DNA from: Trichosphaerium sp. ATCC 40318
Lineage: Eukaryota; Discosea; Flabellinia; Trichosidae
NCBI GenBank assembly: GCA_038496445.1
Contig: JALMLS010000268.1
Location: 372,001-436,000 of the forward strand
Reading direction: 5' to 3'
Length of the DNA stretch: 64,000 nt
Both the position numbers and the translations under genes were made by a program. How positions within the stretch are numbered: the stretch's first letter is position 1; every line of letters begins with the position of its first letter. Below are positions 36,401 to 47,992 of the stretch, one piece after another. The notes below the pieces were generated by a model that was given only the letters and a program-made list of their open reading frames with translations, had not been told where the DNA came from and ran no database searches.

Positions 36401-37371
36401 CGTAAAGGAGTCTATTTCAGTCCAAGGTTCAGGCTTAGGCATACCAAGCTGTTTTAAACAAAAAAGTGTGAATAAGATGTTTATGTCAGAAATTCATAAA
36501 CTGTTCACGTGATCTAACAGAACAACAATGCAACAAAAACTTGTGACGCACAATGTAAAATTCCAATGGTTTAACGTAATGCTCACTTTCGTAGTATGCG
36601 TTAATACCTGATACAAAAGCACGTGTACGTAGTACAGTCTCAACATCAGCATCAGATGAGTTCTATTAAAGTCAGTTGGGAATCATAATTCTAAAGCTGT
36701 TTTTTTTTTTTTTGGAATCACGTGCCCATGAAACAGCCATCCTGCGTAGTCCCAATGTTAACATCATCTTATCAACAGGTAATGCTTTTTCTCCAATTAT
36801 AGTACTTAATCTTCCAGAAACAAGGTTGCGATAGAACTCAATTGCAAAAGTCCTAAAAAAAGAAAAAAAGTTAGTTTAGCTTTTTGTTCCTTGGATATTT
36901 AATTTGCCCGCTTTTCAAATGGGTTGTGTGAAATATAAAAACGTACCTATCCTGTGCCATGGCATAGCCTTGGCCAAATAGAGCTTGCTCAAAGTCATCA
37001 GCAACGATATGAGGTACACCATAAATATCTCTTGTTATAGTGATGTTACCAGTAAGTAACGGCGATGATACCGTTATTGTGCCTGTTTTGAGGCGTTAGA
37101 TAATTTATTACGCGCGTTGTGGTTTCTTGTGTTTTACCATCAAGTTTAGGTAGTGATAAGGAGCTAATAAGCTTAAAAATAGCTCTTAGAGTGAGACCAG
37201 CGCCAACAGTTAATTGCGATCTGATTTTTTCAGTTGCTTTATCCTAAAATGCACTTTGTTACGCGTATTAATCATATTGCAAAGGCGTACAACAACTTCT
37301 ATGTTTGTTCGGATAAATAAAGGAACAAGAAGCGCTAACAATAGCACAACAACATTAACACACAACCCCAT
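33472..37371 (-). CDS. Penicillin-acylase family N-terminal-nucleophile hydrolase
   Basis: Amide hydrolase related to penicillin acylases and acyl-homoserine-lactone acylases. The start at 37371 is a hydrophobic signal or anchor (MGLCVNVVVLLLALLVPLFI). Then come the alpha-chain features GQGYAMAQDRTFAIEFYRNL and VDKMMLTLGLRR, the processing site GSNAWAVSGEKSKTG with the serine that becomes the N-terminal nucleophile, ANDPHLELRTPSMWY, MPGYPG and near the end PGGNSGHLGSKHYDD. All are family signatures. About 20 introns interrupt it. The chain should be cut autocatalytically into alpha and beta parts in the secretory pathway. The family is mainly bacterial; the many introns argue for an old gain. 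The natural substrate cannot be told; acyl amides such as bacterial signals are one option. Confidence 0.88.
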
Positions 37372-37659
37372 GAGCGTTGGATGCCTTACAAGAATAAACG
37401 ACAGTAACTAAGTGGTTGACGTTTGTTGAAAAAAAAAACCAAAATAAAAACGCCTACTCTCGTTTTAGGTGATGACCCGAAAATTCATCAACGTAATTCC
37501 ACTGAAACGCCAACAAATTGTCAATTGCAAGCATGAATTTATGTCGATGCCTACAACACTGGTGCAAAGTTAATCGTAATTTTGCTGCGAAAAGCAGAAA
37601 AAAAAGAGATCGGCAGTCAAAGTTATTCAGTATTCCTAACCAATCTCTACAGCGCACAA

Positions 37660-38337
37660 ATGGAGACGAAAAACACGGCTCTAACTAATAAACGTAAGCT
37701 CCATACCCTACAAAACGATTTATACACAAATAAAGTAGAGTTAGAGTATTCCCACCTATTTCACCTTCCAACAGAGATACAGCTTGATATTATTGACTTA
37801 GACCTTGAAGTTTATATAAAATGGGCTATACTATCAAAACATACAGCAACTACTTCAAGGTTTGACTGTGACATGAAAAAGCATGGAAAATGGCTCAAAA
37901 TCAAATATCTTGAAGATGGCACGACATCACGTGTACAAACAGGTGCATTAGCAAAAGTGGTACAACAAGAGTATTGGACACATGGTTCACGAGAAGGAGA
38001 GTGCAAGCAGTGGCATGATAATGGACAATTGAGAATGAAGTACAATTACATTAATGGTAAAATGGAAGGTGAGCATAAGACATGGCATCTAAACGGTCAA
38101 TTGTCTGCTCAGTGCCATTGTATCAAAGGAAAACTTGAAGGAGAGTACAGGGAGTGGTATGATAGTGGCCAATTGAAAGCAAAATGTAGTTATGTCAAAA
38201 GCAAGCTTGAAGGAGAATACAAGTCATGGCATAAAAACGGCAAGTTGATGGAGCAATGCAGCTATGTGCATAGTGTAAGAGTAGGAGAATATAGAAGCTG
38301 GTATGATAATGGTAGAGAAAACCAGCGGTATTTTTAG
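37660..38337 (+). CDS. F-box protein with MORN-like (YwqK-type) repeats, intronless
   Basis: Single exon of about 225 residues from the first ATG at 37660. FHLPTEIQLDIIDLDLEVYI is an F-box-like start. Then five to six repeats of about 24 residues follow the form GExxxWxxNGQLxxxxxYxxGKxE: GECKQWHDNGQLRMKYNYIN, GEHKTWHLNGQLSAQCHCIK, GEYREWYDSGQLKAKCSYVK, GEYKSWHKNGKLMEQCSYVH and GEYRSWYDNGR. Such repeats are found in bacterial YwqK-like proteins and in very many giant-virus genes, often behind an F-box. Lack of introns in an intron-rich neighbourhood fits gain from such a source. A decayed relative lies at 53.1-54.1 kb. The role is unknown; binding through the repeats is likely. Confidence 0.8.
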   Translation: METKNTALTNKRKLHTLQNDLYTNKVELEYSHLFHLPTEIQLDIIDLDLEVYIKWAILSKHTATTSRFDCDMKKHGKWLKIKYLEDGTTSRVQTGALAKVVQQEYWTHGSREGECKQWHDNGQLRMKYNYINGKMEGEHKTWHLNGQLSAQCHCIKGKLEGEYREWYDSGQLKAKCSYVKSKLEGEYKSWHKNGKLMEQCSYVHSVRVGEYRSWYDNGRENQRYF

Positions 38338-38919
38338 TACTTTGTACTGATACTATACCTCTGCTATGTGATCCTAGGTGTTGGTTTGTTCTGTATTGTC
38401 AACAACAAGGTATTAACACAAAATCAACATGTTAAAAAAATCTAGCAATTAGAGCTGTACACACCATTTCAGCACAATAAATTAGAACAACCAGTGAACC
38501 TATTAATTGCACTACACGAAGCACGTAAATGTAAACATGATAAAGCTTGGTGGATATACGGTCATCAATACAAGCAATGTAAGAAGTGGCAGGACAACGA
38601 TTGAATTATAAATGAGCGTAAGTAAAAGTACTTTAATGCTTCTCTTAATAAATAAATAGCATCGCAGCAAATTGACTTGTTTAAGTGTCATTAAAGCGTA
38701 AGAATAGCATATGATTTTACAACGCCAGCAGTTAATACGCTTATAGATTAGTTTTGTAGGTCTAAATGTCAAATTTTTCTTAAGCACTGAAAATTCAAGA
38801 AAGAAATTTTTTTATTTCATTTTACTTTTTCGAACAACCCATCCCATGCTGATGAACGTAATCATCTGGCTTTATATTAAAAGTTTTATCAGGTCCAACT
38901 TTTTTTATACTTGTCGGGT
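38338..38919. other. Intergenic stretch with a possible MORN-like fragment
   Basis: No intact gene. At about 38526-38603 the plus strand reads KHDKAWWIYGHQYKQCKKWQ then DND and a stop, similar to one MORN-like repeat of the gene just upstream, so it may be debris of a tandem copy. The rest is AT-rich and probably holds the two convergent 3' ends. Confidence 0.35.
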
Positions 38920-41900
38920 TTATGCAACGGAACGTTGAGTAAGGATTCTCTTGACAAAAACTTCAAATCCCTTTAAATCTTTTGCTCTATTTGAAGAAAA
39001 AAATGTTAAGTTCTAGCAAACTATTATTCATTGTACCTCAATGGCATTGTTTGGAGAATATTGTATATACTATTGTGAGTCTTTGTATAATTATCATACG
39101 TTATATCAACACCAACACGTCGAGACAAAGCGAGCAAATAAACCTTTTTTAAAAAAAATGAGAAAAAACAATCCAACAAAAAAAATAAATTTTGTTTTGG
39201 CTTAAAATTAGCTACCTCAATATGACCCACAAGCATCTTTGCTGATGATCTAGGCTTTTTTGCGTATAGCCTTGCGAAAACATCTTTCGATTGCTTCAAA
39301 CGAGCGACAGAGTTTTGGGTTTTGTTGATACTAGAAAAAAATATTAAGATTTTATTTCTTACTGTAAAGAAATTGCTTTAGGTTTTGTTGTTGCCGGCGC
39401 AACTATTCAATTTACCAGGAACAATATCGTAAAAAAATTATACTAAAATATCATATGGTTACCTGTGTACAATCAAAAGAGCTATGGCTATTCTCATAGC
39501 GACAACTGTTTGAAAACGCGTCGCTTTCATATAACTAAAAATTTGTGATTAGCAATTTAATCCTACTGCACGTGGACATACCTCTCCATATGTGTCAACG
39601 CCACCATGAGTTCGGTACCGTTAGGATCACCTCCACGAATGCCAGCTTCATAACTGGCAATACCAGCACAGTACCTTTAAAGCAAGTCAGTTGATTGTTT
39701 GACTGCTCAAAAATTTCTTGTGCTAATTGACGTACCACGTGAGTCTATGATTACTAGCTAATTCCCAAGACTTATCCAAAGCTTTTGATGCGTCTATCAA
39801 ATGTCTTACACCAACATTAGCCATAGTCTTTGGTCGTACACCCTTGTTTAAGCGAAAAAGTTAGTATTTTTCAACTAAAGAAAAAAAAGGCACCTCTTCC
39901 AACAGGGTCAGACCTATCGCTGATTGTATTGTGACTAGAGTCTTTACTGTAGGTACAATAGCTTCAATATCTCTAACAAAAAATTTAAATGATCCAGACG
40001 CTTTCAAACCAACACTCAAATCACGTGCAACATCTAAAAACATAAGTCTTCAATTTGAAAAAAACAATTATGGCGTCACCTCTTTTTAACTGCACGCCAA
40101 GTGCTTGTTGTAAGTAATAGACACCGTATTCCTTTTCTGCATTTGGGAAGGACTTCCATACTTTGAATTTTTTACCATTCTCTTTCCTAGTCAAGGCAAT
40201 ATCTCCTACAAAAAGAATGTTACACTGTGCTACTTGAAACCTTGTTTTATACCAAAATAAGATAATATTTCATTTTTTCCTTCCTTTTGCCAATAATCAA
40301 CTGCAGTACGATTGAAAGTGATGAGGTTCATATTCTCAACAATTACAGCCTAAAGCAAATGGTTATGAAACCTAAAACAAAATCTCCAACAGTTGCAGAG
40401 ATGTGTCTTTGAATAAATACCTTTGCCTTGGCTGGATCTGGTTTTTTCAGAACGATTTCCCTCAACTGCTTAGCAGCCCTTGATTTTATGACACGTAGCG
40501 CCATTAAAAATAAAAGCGTTGTTTGGACCTAACACGTGTCAGTCACGTGTCAATTGCAGTTATAAAGAATCTAATGCCAAAAAACAAAAAAAAAAAAACT
40601 TGCTTACGTTTTTGGATGATGTGTGGTGTTTGAGTAGACCCAAATGGCGTATATTTATGCCTTGTTGATGCATACGACCAAAAATACTCAATTTCTTAGA
40701 TAGTATATCCGTTTGTATTTCAATCCGTTGAGCATGCTCTAAAACATGGTCAACCGGTTTCTTTTTTTCTTTTTGCCTTTTTTTTCGCTTCAAAACTCAT
40801 ACGTGGTATTACTCTATCGTATAATCTTGATGTAATATCTAAAACTGCACGCTCGTGTTTCTCTCTATGATCATCCCACTTCTGAAATCTGAAGGAAACA
40901 TAAACAAAAAAGTCTCATTCTTCATAACATACCCGCTAAAACAATCTGAGCTCATTGGCTCACCATTCCATTGCAACAACTCTGGACGCAGAACTAATAT
41001 GCGTATAAATAGATCATGTCAAAATACCAGTTCTTGTACTAACCTCTAGAGAATATAACATGTGGATACCTTTTGATATACTTCACACTGGCCTCAGGCG
41101 GCATCAACCTTGCAATATCTGGAAGGTAAGTAACTTATTGTGGTAATTTTGACGAAAAGATACACCGTACTTGTAACATAGTAACGCTTATCTGTACCCT
41201 TGTATATAGCCAAGTCACCAGGACCAACAATCGATGTATCTTTGACTTTGTGTTTAAGCAATCGAAGCTCCTAAATGATAAAATAATAATTAATCTAAGC
41301 TATCAAACAACAAGCCATGATATTTGTCAAAGTACACGTGCCTTACCAAGTCTTATCATTAACCTTTCGGCTTTATGATCTTTATTTACAATAGTAAATC
41401 CTTGATTCGGACTACCATAACTACACATAGGTAAGTATAGTCACTGGATATTTAAAGCGTACACTACTGAACTCTGATCGATTGGCATTTTTGCTTTCTG
41501 TAAAAAACTCTTTAGCAACAACTGTAAACAATGTAACGCTTTACGTACAGCAATGACACGTAGTCCCATATAACTTACAAGACAAATAAGTGGACAACTC
41601 AGACCATCTATATTAGCAGTAACAACATAATTGTAAGCAACCAACTCGTTTGCCTAATAAAACTGTTGTAAGTTTTTGTCCTTTAAATATAGAGTATGTA
41701 CAGCTGCTTTCAGAGCGCGTTCCAAGTTTGGTTCAGGACCTCCGTGGATCCATGCACCATTATCAACACGTATATCATCGATAAAAGTACATGTGATATC
41801 ATCACAATCGAAATGAACATCATCATCGCTGTGCATTGGCATTTCCTTTCATAGAATAAATTTCGCATGTAATTTTTTATCTTTTTTTTGGTTTTTTCAA

Positions 41901-43070
41901 CTTTTATCACTTATTATTTTTGCCTAACCTTTGTTCCTCCTGCTTGATAATGCTCTATAATAATCGCTTTGGCATATAAAGTTGCTTTTTCTTTAAATTC
42001 CATCCATAAATCTGTGAGATATTGATTTCTTTCTGGTAAAATCTCGCTTTGTTCTACAGCGCATTGGTACCTTCCCACTCTATTAATGATTTATAAATAA
42101 CATACCAAATACCTATCATTAAGCGTCCCTGTACTATCAGGTACAACAAATGGCATAACAGCAGTCGAATCAGACATCTACAGCAACTCTAATCAACAAC
42201 AAAAGGCAACAAATCATCCAAATACCTTAGAGCGCCTTGAAGACTTTGATCTCAAACTCCCTGTGTCTCCTCTGTCTATATGTACACCGTACGGTCCCAA
42301 GTGTCTATAAACAAGAACACGTGAGCTTATAGAAAAAGATACAAAAAAACGTGATTTTGTACAACAAAGGCGCCGTAGCTGCGCTTTTTGATTCAACAGC
42401 CGCCTCAAGAGAGTCCTTCATAAAGACGCTAGGTAGCCGAGTTTCGAACAACGCTACATCAAGCTCTACCATCTTTTCCTTTATAAATGAATTAAAACAA
42501 CATGTATTAACAAAAATCCACGTGTTAAACAAAATACACGCTGTTTTGTCACGTGACGAGAAAAATAAAAAGCACAACAACCCAAAAAAAAAAAAAGAAC
42601 ATGAACGTCATCTTAAAATAACAAGGTTACCTTAGTATCACTAGTGTTTCCATTTGTCTAAAAAACTAGTCATTCTCACAGTCTTCACTACGTTTTTAAA
42701 AAAAACACTCCAAAATACGTACCACAAATACGAGGTCTCCAGTAAGAGCTTCATCTACACACGTGTCAATAAAAAATGAAGTAAAAAAGACGTGAAACTT
42801 ACCGATTGAGCTCTCCGGTGTTACAAACGCCTCGTCTGAATCTTCATCAGTCTTTATATCTTTGGGAACAGGTTCGCTCTCTTGTTCTTGTTTTTCTAGA
42901 CGGGCTTTCTTCCTAGCGGCACGTGCGGCTCTTCGAGCTCTCGGAGACTGTGGTTCAGGGCTAGAGAGGCCTTTCGCGTTACTTACAGTATGTGCCCGGT
43001 TTCTATGCTTTCCAGAGGATGATCCGCGTGCGCTTTTGGCCCTTTTTGGACCTGACGCATTATAAGCCAT
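38920..43070 (-). CDS. Clu-domain-like protein
   Basis: A long gene of 20 or more exons starting at 43070 with MAYNASGPKRAKSARGSSSG, a Ser/Arg/Lys-rich region (PRARRAARAARKKARLEKQE), then EKMVELDVALFETRLP and GPYGVHIDRGDTGSL. The centre resembles the CLU domain: LVSYMGLRVIAVRKAL, VGPGDLAIYKGTDKRYYVTN followed by IARLMPPEA, LRPELLQWNGEPMSSD and HQQGINIRHLGLL, in the family order. CLU proteins bind mRNAs for mitochondrial proteins and affect mitochondrial clustering; protists have many shorter relatives with the same core, so orthology to CLU/TIF31 is not claimed. The C-terminus (ALDKSWELASNHRLTWYCAG, MVALTHMERYMKAT) is helical, like the TPR region of CLU. The end is TQRSVA at 38920. Confidence 0.7.
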
Positions 43071-43282
43071 TCCGTGACACTGTTGTAACTGGTTGTGAGA
43101 AGTGATAAAGCAAAATAAAAACAAACAACAGTCAAGTTCAGTCGTGATAATATTATCTTTTTTTATTTCAGTTCATCCTTACCCGAATGGTGGACTTTAT
43201 TGCAAAGAATACTCCTTGATATTCGGAGCATGCCTTGTCGGCTCATATGGAGCAAAAAACTAGATTGTCAACAAGAGTTGTT

Positions 43283-45123
43283 CTACGTGATGTTCAAGTG
43301 AATAATCGACCGAACTATATCTTCTGTCATAAAATCAACTATTATTATATTCATGTGGTCTTCCCACTCATTAGCGTGTATCGTCTTGAACAGAACCTGT
43401 ATACAGAACACAAATTAGTACTCTAAATCAACCAATATCATACTGCAAACAACAACAAAAACTGGCCTGGGTACCTTGTTTATCATCTTAGAGAAGCCTT
43501 TGATTGTACCTGATGAAAAAAGAAAAAACAGTCAGTGATCACCAGTGCACAACGTGCACAACTTTTTTGTACGAAAATGTGATAGCTCTAAACGTACCAG
43601 AAAATCCAGGTATTGTACCCTTTATCACTCTATTAACATCTGGTGTTAGAATCGCTTGTAGTACAAATAGTTGTTGATCTGAACGTTGTGTAACAAATGA
43701 TTTTAACTTCTCTACCAAGTCATGGACATTAGCGCTATTAGCCCAAGGTGAAATGATAGTATTCCTTGACCAACATTTACTCTGATAAGTCGACTGTGAA
43801 TCATCATCATGATAGATAGAAATGACTAAACACAAGTCAATACAGGGTCAACAAAAAAAAATGGAACAAAAAAAGATCTCAGGTTTACCTCTGTGTGGTG
43901 TTTTCCATAGTTCTGATAGAACTATCGTTGGTTTTATTGTCTTGGGCGCTAACAGATCTCCAAATGTGTTGCGCAGTATAGTAGTCAATGCCTTAAATTA
44001 ATGAGCATGTGATCTTTTGATCCATCAAAAAAAAAAGTGTATTTTGTACTTGATGGTTTTGACGTGACATCTGGAAGAAATGGTTAAAATCGAGGATGAT
44101 GACTTCCTTAGGATTTTCTCGTATAAGATCAACAATGGCAGTGAGTAATGGCATTACTTCAGAATCGTAAAATCCGTGACAAGTGTGGAACTTTAGTACA
44201 CTATCGCTATCCTTCATAATGTCAAAACATCAACAGATTGTCTCTTTGTTGGTACCTTAGGAGCAATACGAAGATCAAAATAACGAACACCTTTTTGAAG
44301 TTGTGTGACTAGATCCCATGATTGTGTTCTGGACCATTTAGAGGCGATAAGTTCTAACACATGAGTTAATTTTCATAAAAACTTGTATCTATTTATACTT
44401 ACTAGGGATGTAACCAAGCATACTCTTCTCAAGTCTACCTTCGAGTTCAGGATGAGTCTTATACATGTCAGGAGCGATATCTGATTTTACTGAAATCGTG
44501 GAAGTACCTGTATACAACACGTGTTACAAAGAGGTTGAAGTAAGAACACAACTCCAAAAGACTTTCTTCAAATATTGTGTGACAATGCTTAACAGAAAAC
44601 GTACCAGAGTCGTGACTACCAGGAATGTTCAAATAATTCAGTTGTTTGTTACCAATTTTATCGCTGTAATGTGTCATCCAACCGACAAGAGCCACTGGCG
44701 GTTTCTTTTTTTTGTTGCTTTTCTTTGATTTCGGGCTTTTCTTTTCTGGGTTGACAGCCGGTACGATTTCCTCAATTGGTGCCTTTGAAGCAGCAACAGG
44801 CTCAGTTTTCTCTTTTTTGGCTTTTTTTTCTTTCTTCTTTTTGACAACGTGGAAGTCATTTACTTGTAACGAAGCTGCTACAGCTTTTTCTGGTACGCCT
44901 AGAACCCAAGTTAGCACCTGTGATAAGGCAAGTGTTGCTTGTGACGATTTAGTGACGAATACTAACCAGTAGTAGTTCTGGCTTGCTTCACACGCGGAGC
45001 AGTTAAATATAAAGCTGTATATTGCGTTATGGAGCTTATGCGCCTAGACACACGAAGAACGCTACGTAAGTCCTTTACATCGATTTTCTCTAACACTAGA
45101 GCCCATAGAGAGTCCGACAACAT
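43283..45123 (-). CDS. F-box plus PI-PLC X-domain protein
   Basis: The first exon (start 45123) is F-box-like: MLSDSLWALVLEKIDVKDLR, then SVLRVSRRI. A lysine-rich linker follows (VVKKKKEKKAKKEKTEP, KKSPKSKKSNKKKKPP). Then the X domain of PLCXD-type phospholipases: WMTHYSDKIGNKQLNYLNIP then GSHDSGT with the first catalytic His, LQKGVRYFDLRIAPK, FHTCHGFYD with the second His, and LTAIVDLIRENPKEVIILDF. The final exons read MNIIIVDFMTEDIVRSIIHL. There is no Y, PH or C2 domain, as in PLCXD and bacterial PI-PLCs. Both catalytic histidines are present, so hydrolysis of phosphatidylinositol or a related lipid is plausible. The F-box fusion is unusual. Confidence 0.8.
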
Positions 45124-45510
45124 TTGTACAGATTTATTGTAAAACGTAGTATCTGCTAATTAGTAGTTAATATAACAAGTTTTCGACCGGGTAATCATTG
45201 CAGTACCGTTTAGCTTGTATTCCGCGTGTTGTGAAAATCAAAAAAGTTGCGCTATTTTCTTCCTTGCTTCCCGCCGATAAGTCACTTGGACAAAACATCT
45301 TTTTACGCCTGTTCCCTATTGTATGCACCCTTGCCCTGTTGTACAAACGAGATTCTGTTGCAACAGTTCGTCACGTGTATTGAAATAATACCTGCAGAAC
45401 TATCACCATCTTAAATGTGGGTTTTGGGCGTGTGATGACCTTTTGAACGATGATGCTAAGGCACAAAACGTAATAAGTTTCGAGAACAAACAGCCTACGT
45501 TATACGATAC
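45124..45510. other. Intergenic stretch between divergent genes
   Basis: Promoter region of the F-box/PLC-X gene (minus) and the repeat-module gene (plus). A plus-strand frame at 45198-45383 has no supporting motif. One CACGTG at about 45371. Confidence 0.4.
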
Positions 45511-47466
45511 ATGGCGCGAGTACGGTTGCGTTGTTGCTAGTTTTGAGTAATCATAGATTAGTCTCCACTACAATACAGCCGATTAAGGTTGTGGGACGTT
45601 AGTACAACCGTGGTTCCCCGAGAGATATCTGCTAGGCTTAATCGCAGCAAATTTGAAGCGTTGGCGGCACGAAAGAGCATTTACGTTTTAGATGACTTTT
45701 ATAACGAAAAGCGCATCGCTGGGGAGCCATTTCTAAGGTGTGTCATTAAAAATTCTGTTACAAATTGACACTTTTCAGCAATACTACTAATGGAGCGTCC
45801 ACCCAGATAATGAACGCATTTCCAGAGCATAATTGGCACTTTTGGAAATTTGAGTGCGTAAATACGGATAGAATCAGCTATCGAGCATCTCTGAGCGTAG
45901 CGAGACCATATTAAAACCATCTCAACACGCTCAACGGTTTTTTTGTTTTTTCACATTTAACGACTCCTAAAACTTGCCTAGCACGAGCCCATACGCTCAA
46001 TGGAATATCAAGGAGAATGTGCAATTATTTTTTGAGGTTCTAGCCGAGCAATATAACTTGAAAGTACTGGATGATTTGTACCAAGTATGCTTCATTTTCT
46101 TTCCATCTCTTTGACACTTTGATTCACGTTTACTACTAAGGTGACTGTAGCGATGATCAAGGACAATGGTGGGAGCCCTATGCTTGAAGGTTATCATAGA
46201 GGATCACCAGCGCTTGCTATTTCGACGACGTTCCCCGAATACTCATGGAACATGAGGAGTTTCAGGTTAAGATTGTCCACGACCATTTAACTAGTTGTTT
46301 AACTTGAGATATATAGGATAAAGAAGGGATACTGGGATCAAGTTCATAACCAAAGAGAGTTATTTGATGAGATAGGTAGACGTGCTGGGGTTAAGAAACC
46401 GTCAGATTGGTACCACGTTAGTATTGGAACTATTACAAAGCACGGTGGACATCCTATTTTGAATAAAAGGTGAGTTACAAGATCATCATTTTGTGCTAAC
46501 AATACCTAGATATGGTGGTTCTGTACTTCGTGCACTAGAATCTATGTATCCTGACTATGAGTGGATACCTTGGAAGTTCAAGTACGAGTTTTTGCAAAAA
46601 CCTTTACTGAGAAATAAACTGATCGTTTTCGTAGAAACTCACGACACTACTGGACAAAACTCCCACATCAATGTGAATATTTCGAATATGTTGGTGAGAA
46701 GTTGCGTGCCATGTGCTTTGATGATTGGTATGCTATCTCTGGACCATCCGTCAAGGCATATGGTGGTAATACTCTCATTGATTCTTTGTACGCTTCAGTT
46801 CAAAAACCTGTTAATCACGTGTCACTTACAGTAAGGTCAAAGGTATAATGGTTCTCCTTCCCAAGCCCTAATGAGAATATACCCTAATTACAACTGGGAT
46901 ATTACCAAATACAAGTACGTCTAGTGGTTTACCTTGCCTACTTCGGGTTTTTTTCGATACTGTTTTTCTTGTACCCATTTTTTTTGGTTTAGTTTAGCTC
47001 CGAGAAACTTTTGGAATTCTCTTAACAATGTCGCTAAAGCAATAATGAAAGTAGAAGAAGATAACGAGATTGTGAAGGTAGAGCAATGGTACGTCGACCT
47101 TTCTTGGATAACCGTTACAAAAAAGATTTCTTTCGCGAAGTTTTGCGAGCGAAGATTTCAGTTGCAACTTTTTTACTTTACGAAAGCTTTTTCTTATGGA
47201 GTCAAAAACTAATTTTTTAAAGGTATCGTGTCACTTGTAAAAATCTACAAGATGCTTCTGTACAAGGTCTTATCAAGAAATTTCCAAAAGTATTAGCTTT
47301 AGTGTATCCTGAAGTGAACTGGGATTGGGCACTATTCGCAAAGCGAGATAAACGAGGAACACAAACGTATTACATGTATTTCCTTACTTTCTTTTTTTGA
47401 CATTTTTCATTCAGGTCTCTTCAATCCTGCACACGTCAATTATTAGCTAATAAGCACGCTACATAA
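45511..47466 (+). CDS. Protein of about five repeated 'GG..Y..S...AL...YP...W' modules
   Basis: The spliced product is a chain of modules of about 70 to 80 residues, often one per pair of exons. Examples: IMNAFPEHNWHFWKF; FFEVLAEQYNLKVLDDLYQ, DNGGSPMLEGYHRGSPALAI and TFPEYSWN; LFDEIGRRAGVKKPSDWYHV, TKHGGHPILNKRYGGSVLRA and MYPDYEWIPWKFKYEF; MCFDDWYAISGPSVKAYGGN and RIYPNYNWDITKYK; VEQWYVDLSW and LVYPEVNWDWALF. The pattern is a helical stretch, DWY.v, GG..ll, Y.gS...AL...YPe..W..wkF. I have seen similar modules in proteins of Rhizophagus fungi and protists, with no assigned function. The start (MARSPLQYSR at 45511) is tentative; the end (QLLANKHAT) is firm. Confidence 0.68.
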
Positions 47467-47476
47467 CGAAATACAC

Positions 47477-47677
47477 TTACAGAAAAGATAATAGAAGAGT
47501 AATTCCAGAAGAGATGCAGCAATCCAACGCACCAAAAAAAGCGAAAAACGCAAGCCATCCATGCACATAAGGCAGTTTGGTGCCACCAGATCCAGGACAA
47601 GATGCCTGAGGTAAAGAGCACAACGTGAAGTTACAAATCCAAGAAACTACAACTAGTATCCACGCCAGTACTTGCAA
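47477..47677 (-). CDS. Possible small membrane protein
   Basis: An open frame of about 66 codons reads VLAWILVVVSWICNFTLCSL, SCPGSGGTKLPYVHGWLAFF and FGALDCCISSGITLLLSF: two hydrophobic helices around a Cys/Gly loop, plausible as an exon of a small membrane protein. No ATG in frame and no convincing upstream exon was found, and it abuts the end of the convergent repeat-module gene. Confidence 0.35.
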   Translation of the reverse strand: MQVLAWILVVVSWICNFTLCSLPQASCPGSGGTKLPYVHGWLAFFAFFGALDCCISSGITLLLSFL

Positions 47678-47992
47678 GAAAAAAACAAGCGAACAATGTT
47701 TCCAAAAAAAGATAATTTATTATAGATGGATTAATGTCAACCGCCGAATAATTAATTCTCATTTTTTTTCTCCCACGCGACAGTAGTAGGTTGTGGGCAA
47801 AAAAAAGTCATCCAAAAAAAAAAAGAGAAACTACGTTTGGTTTTTGTGTTGTTCAGTGCTCGTCTTTGTCGATCTCGTTATAAGGGACGCGAAGCGTGCC
47901 AATCCAGAACACCTCTTGCTAAAGCTTTTATGGTTTTTAACCGCGTGGCTTTACCGTGTGTCTATTTTTTTTTGAAAGGCTTGTTTTTGCCT

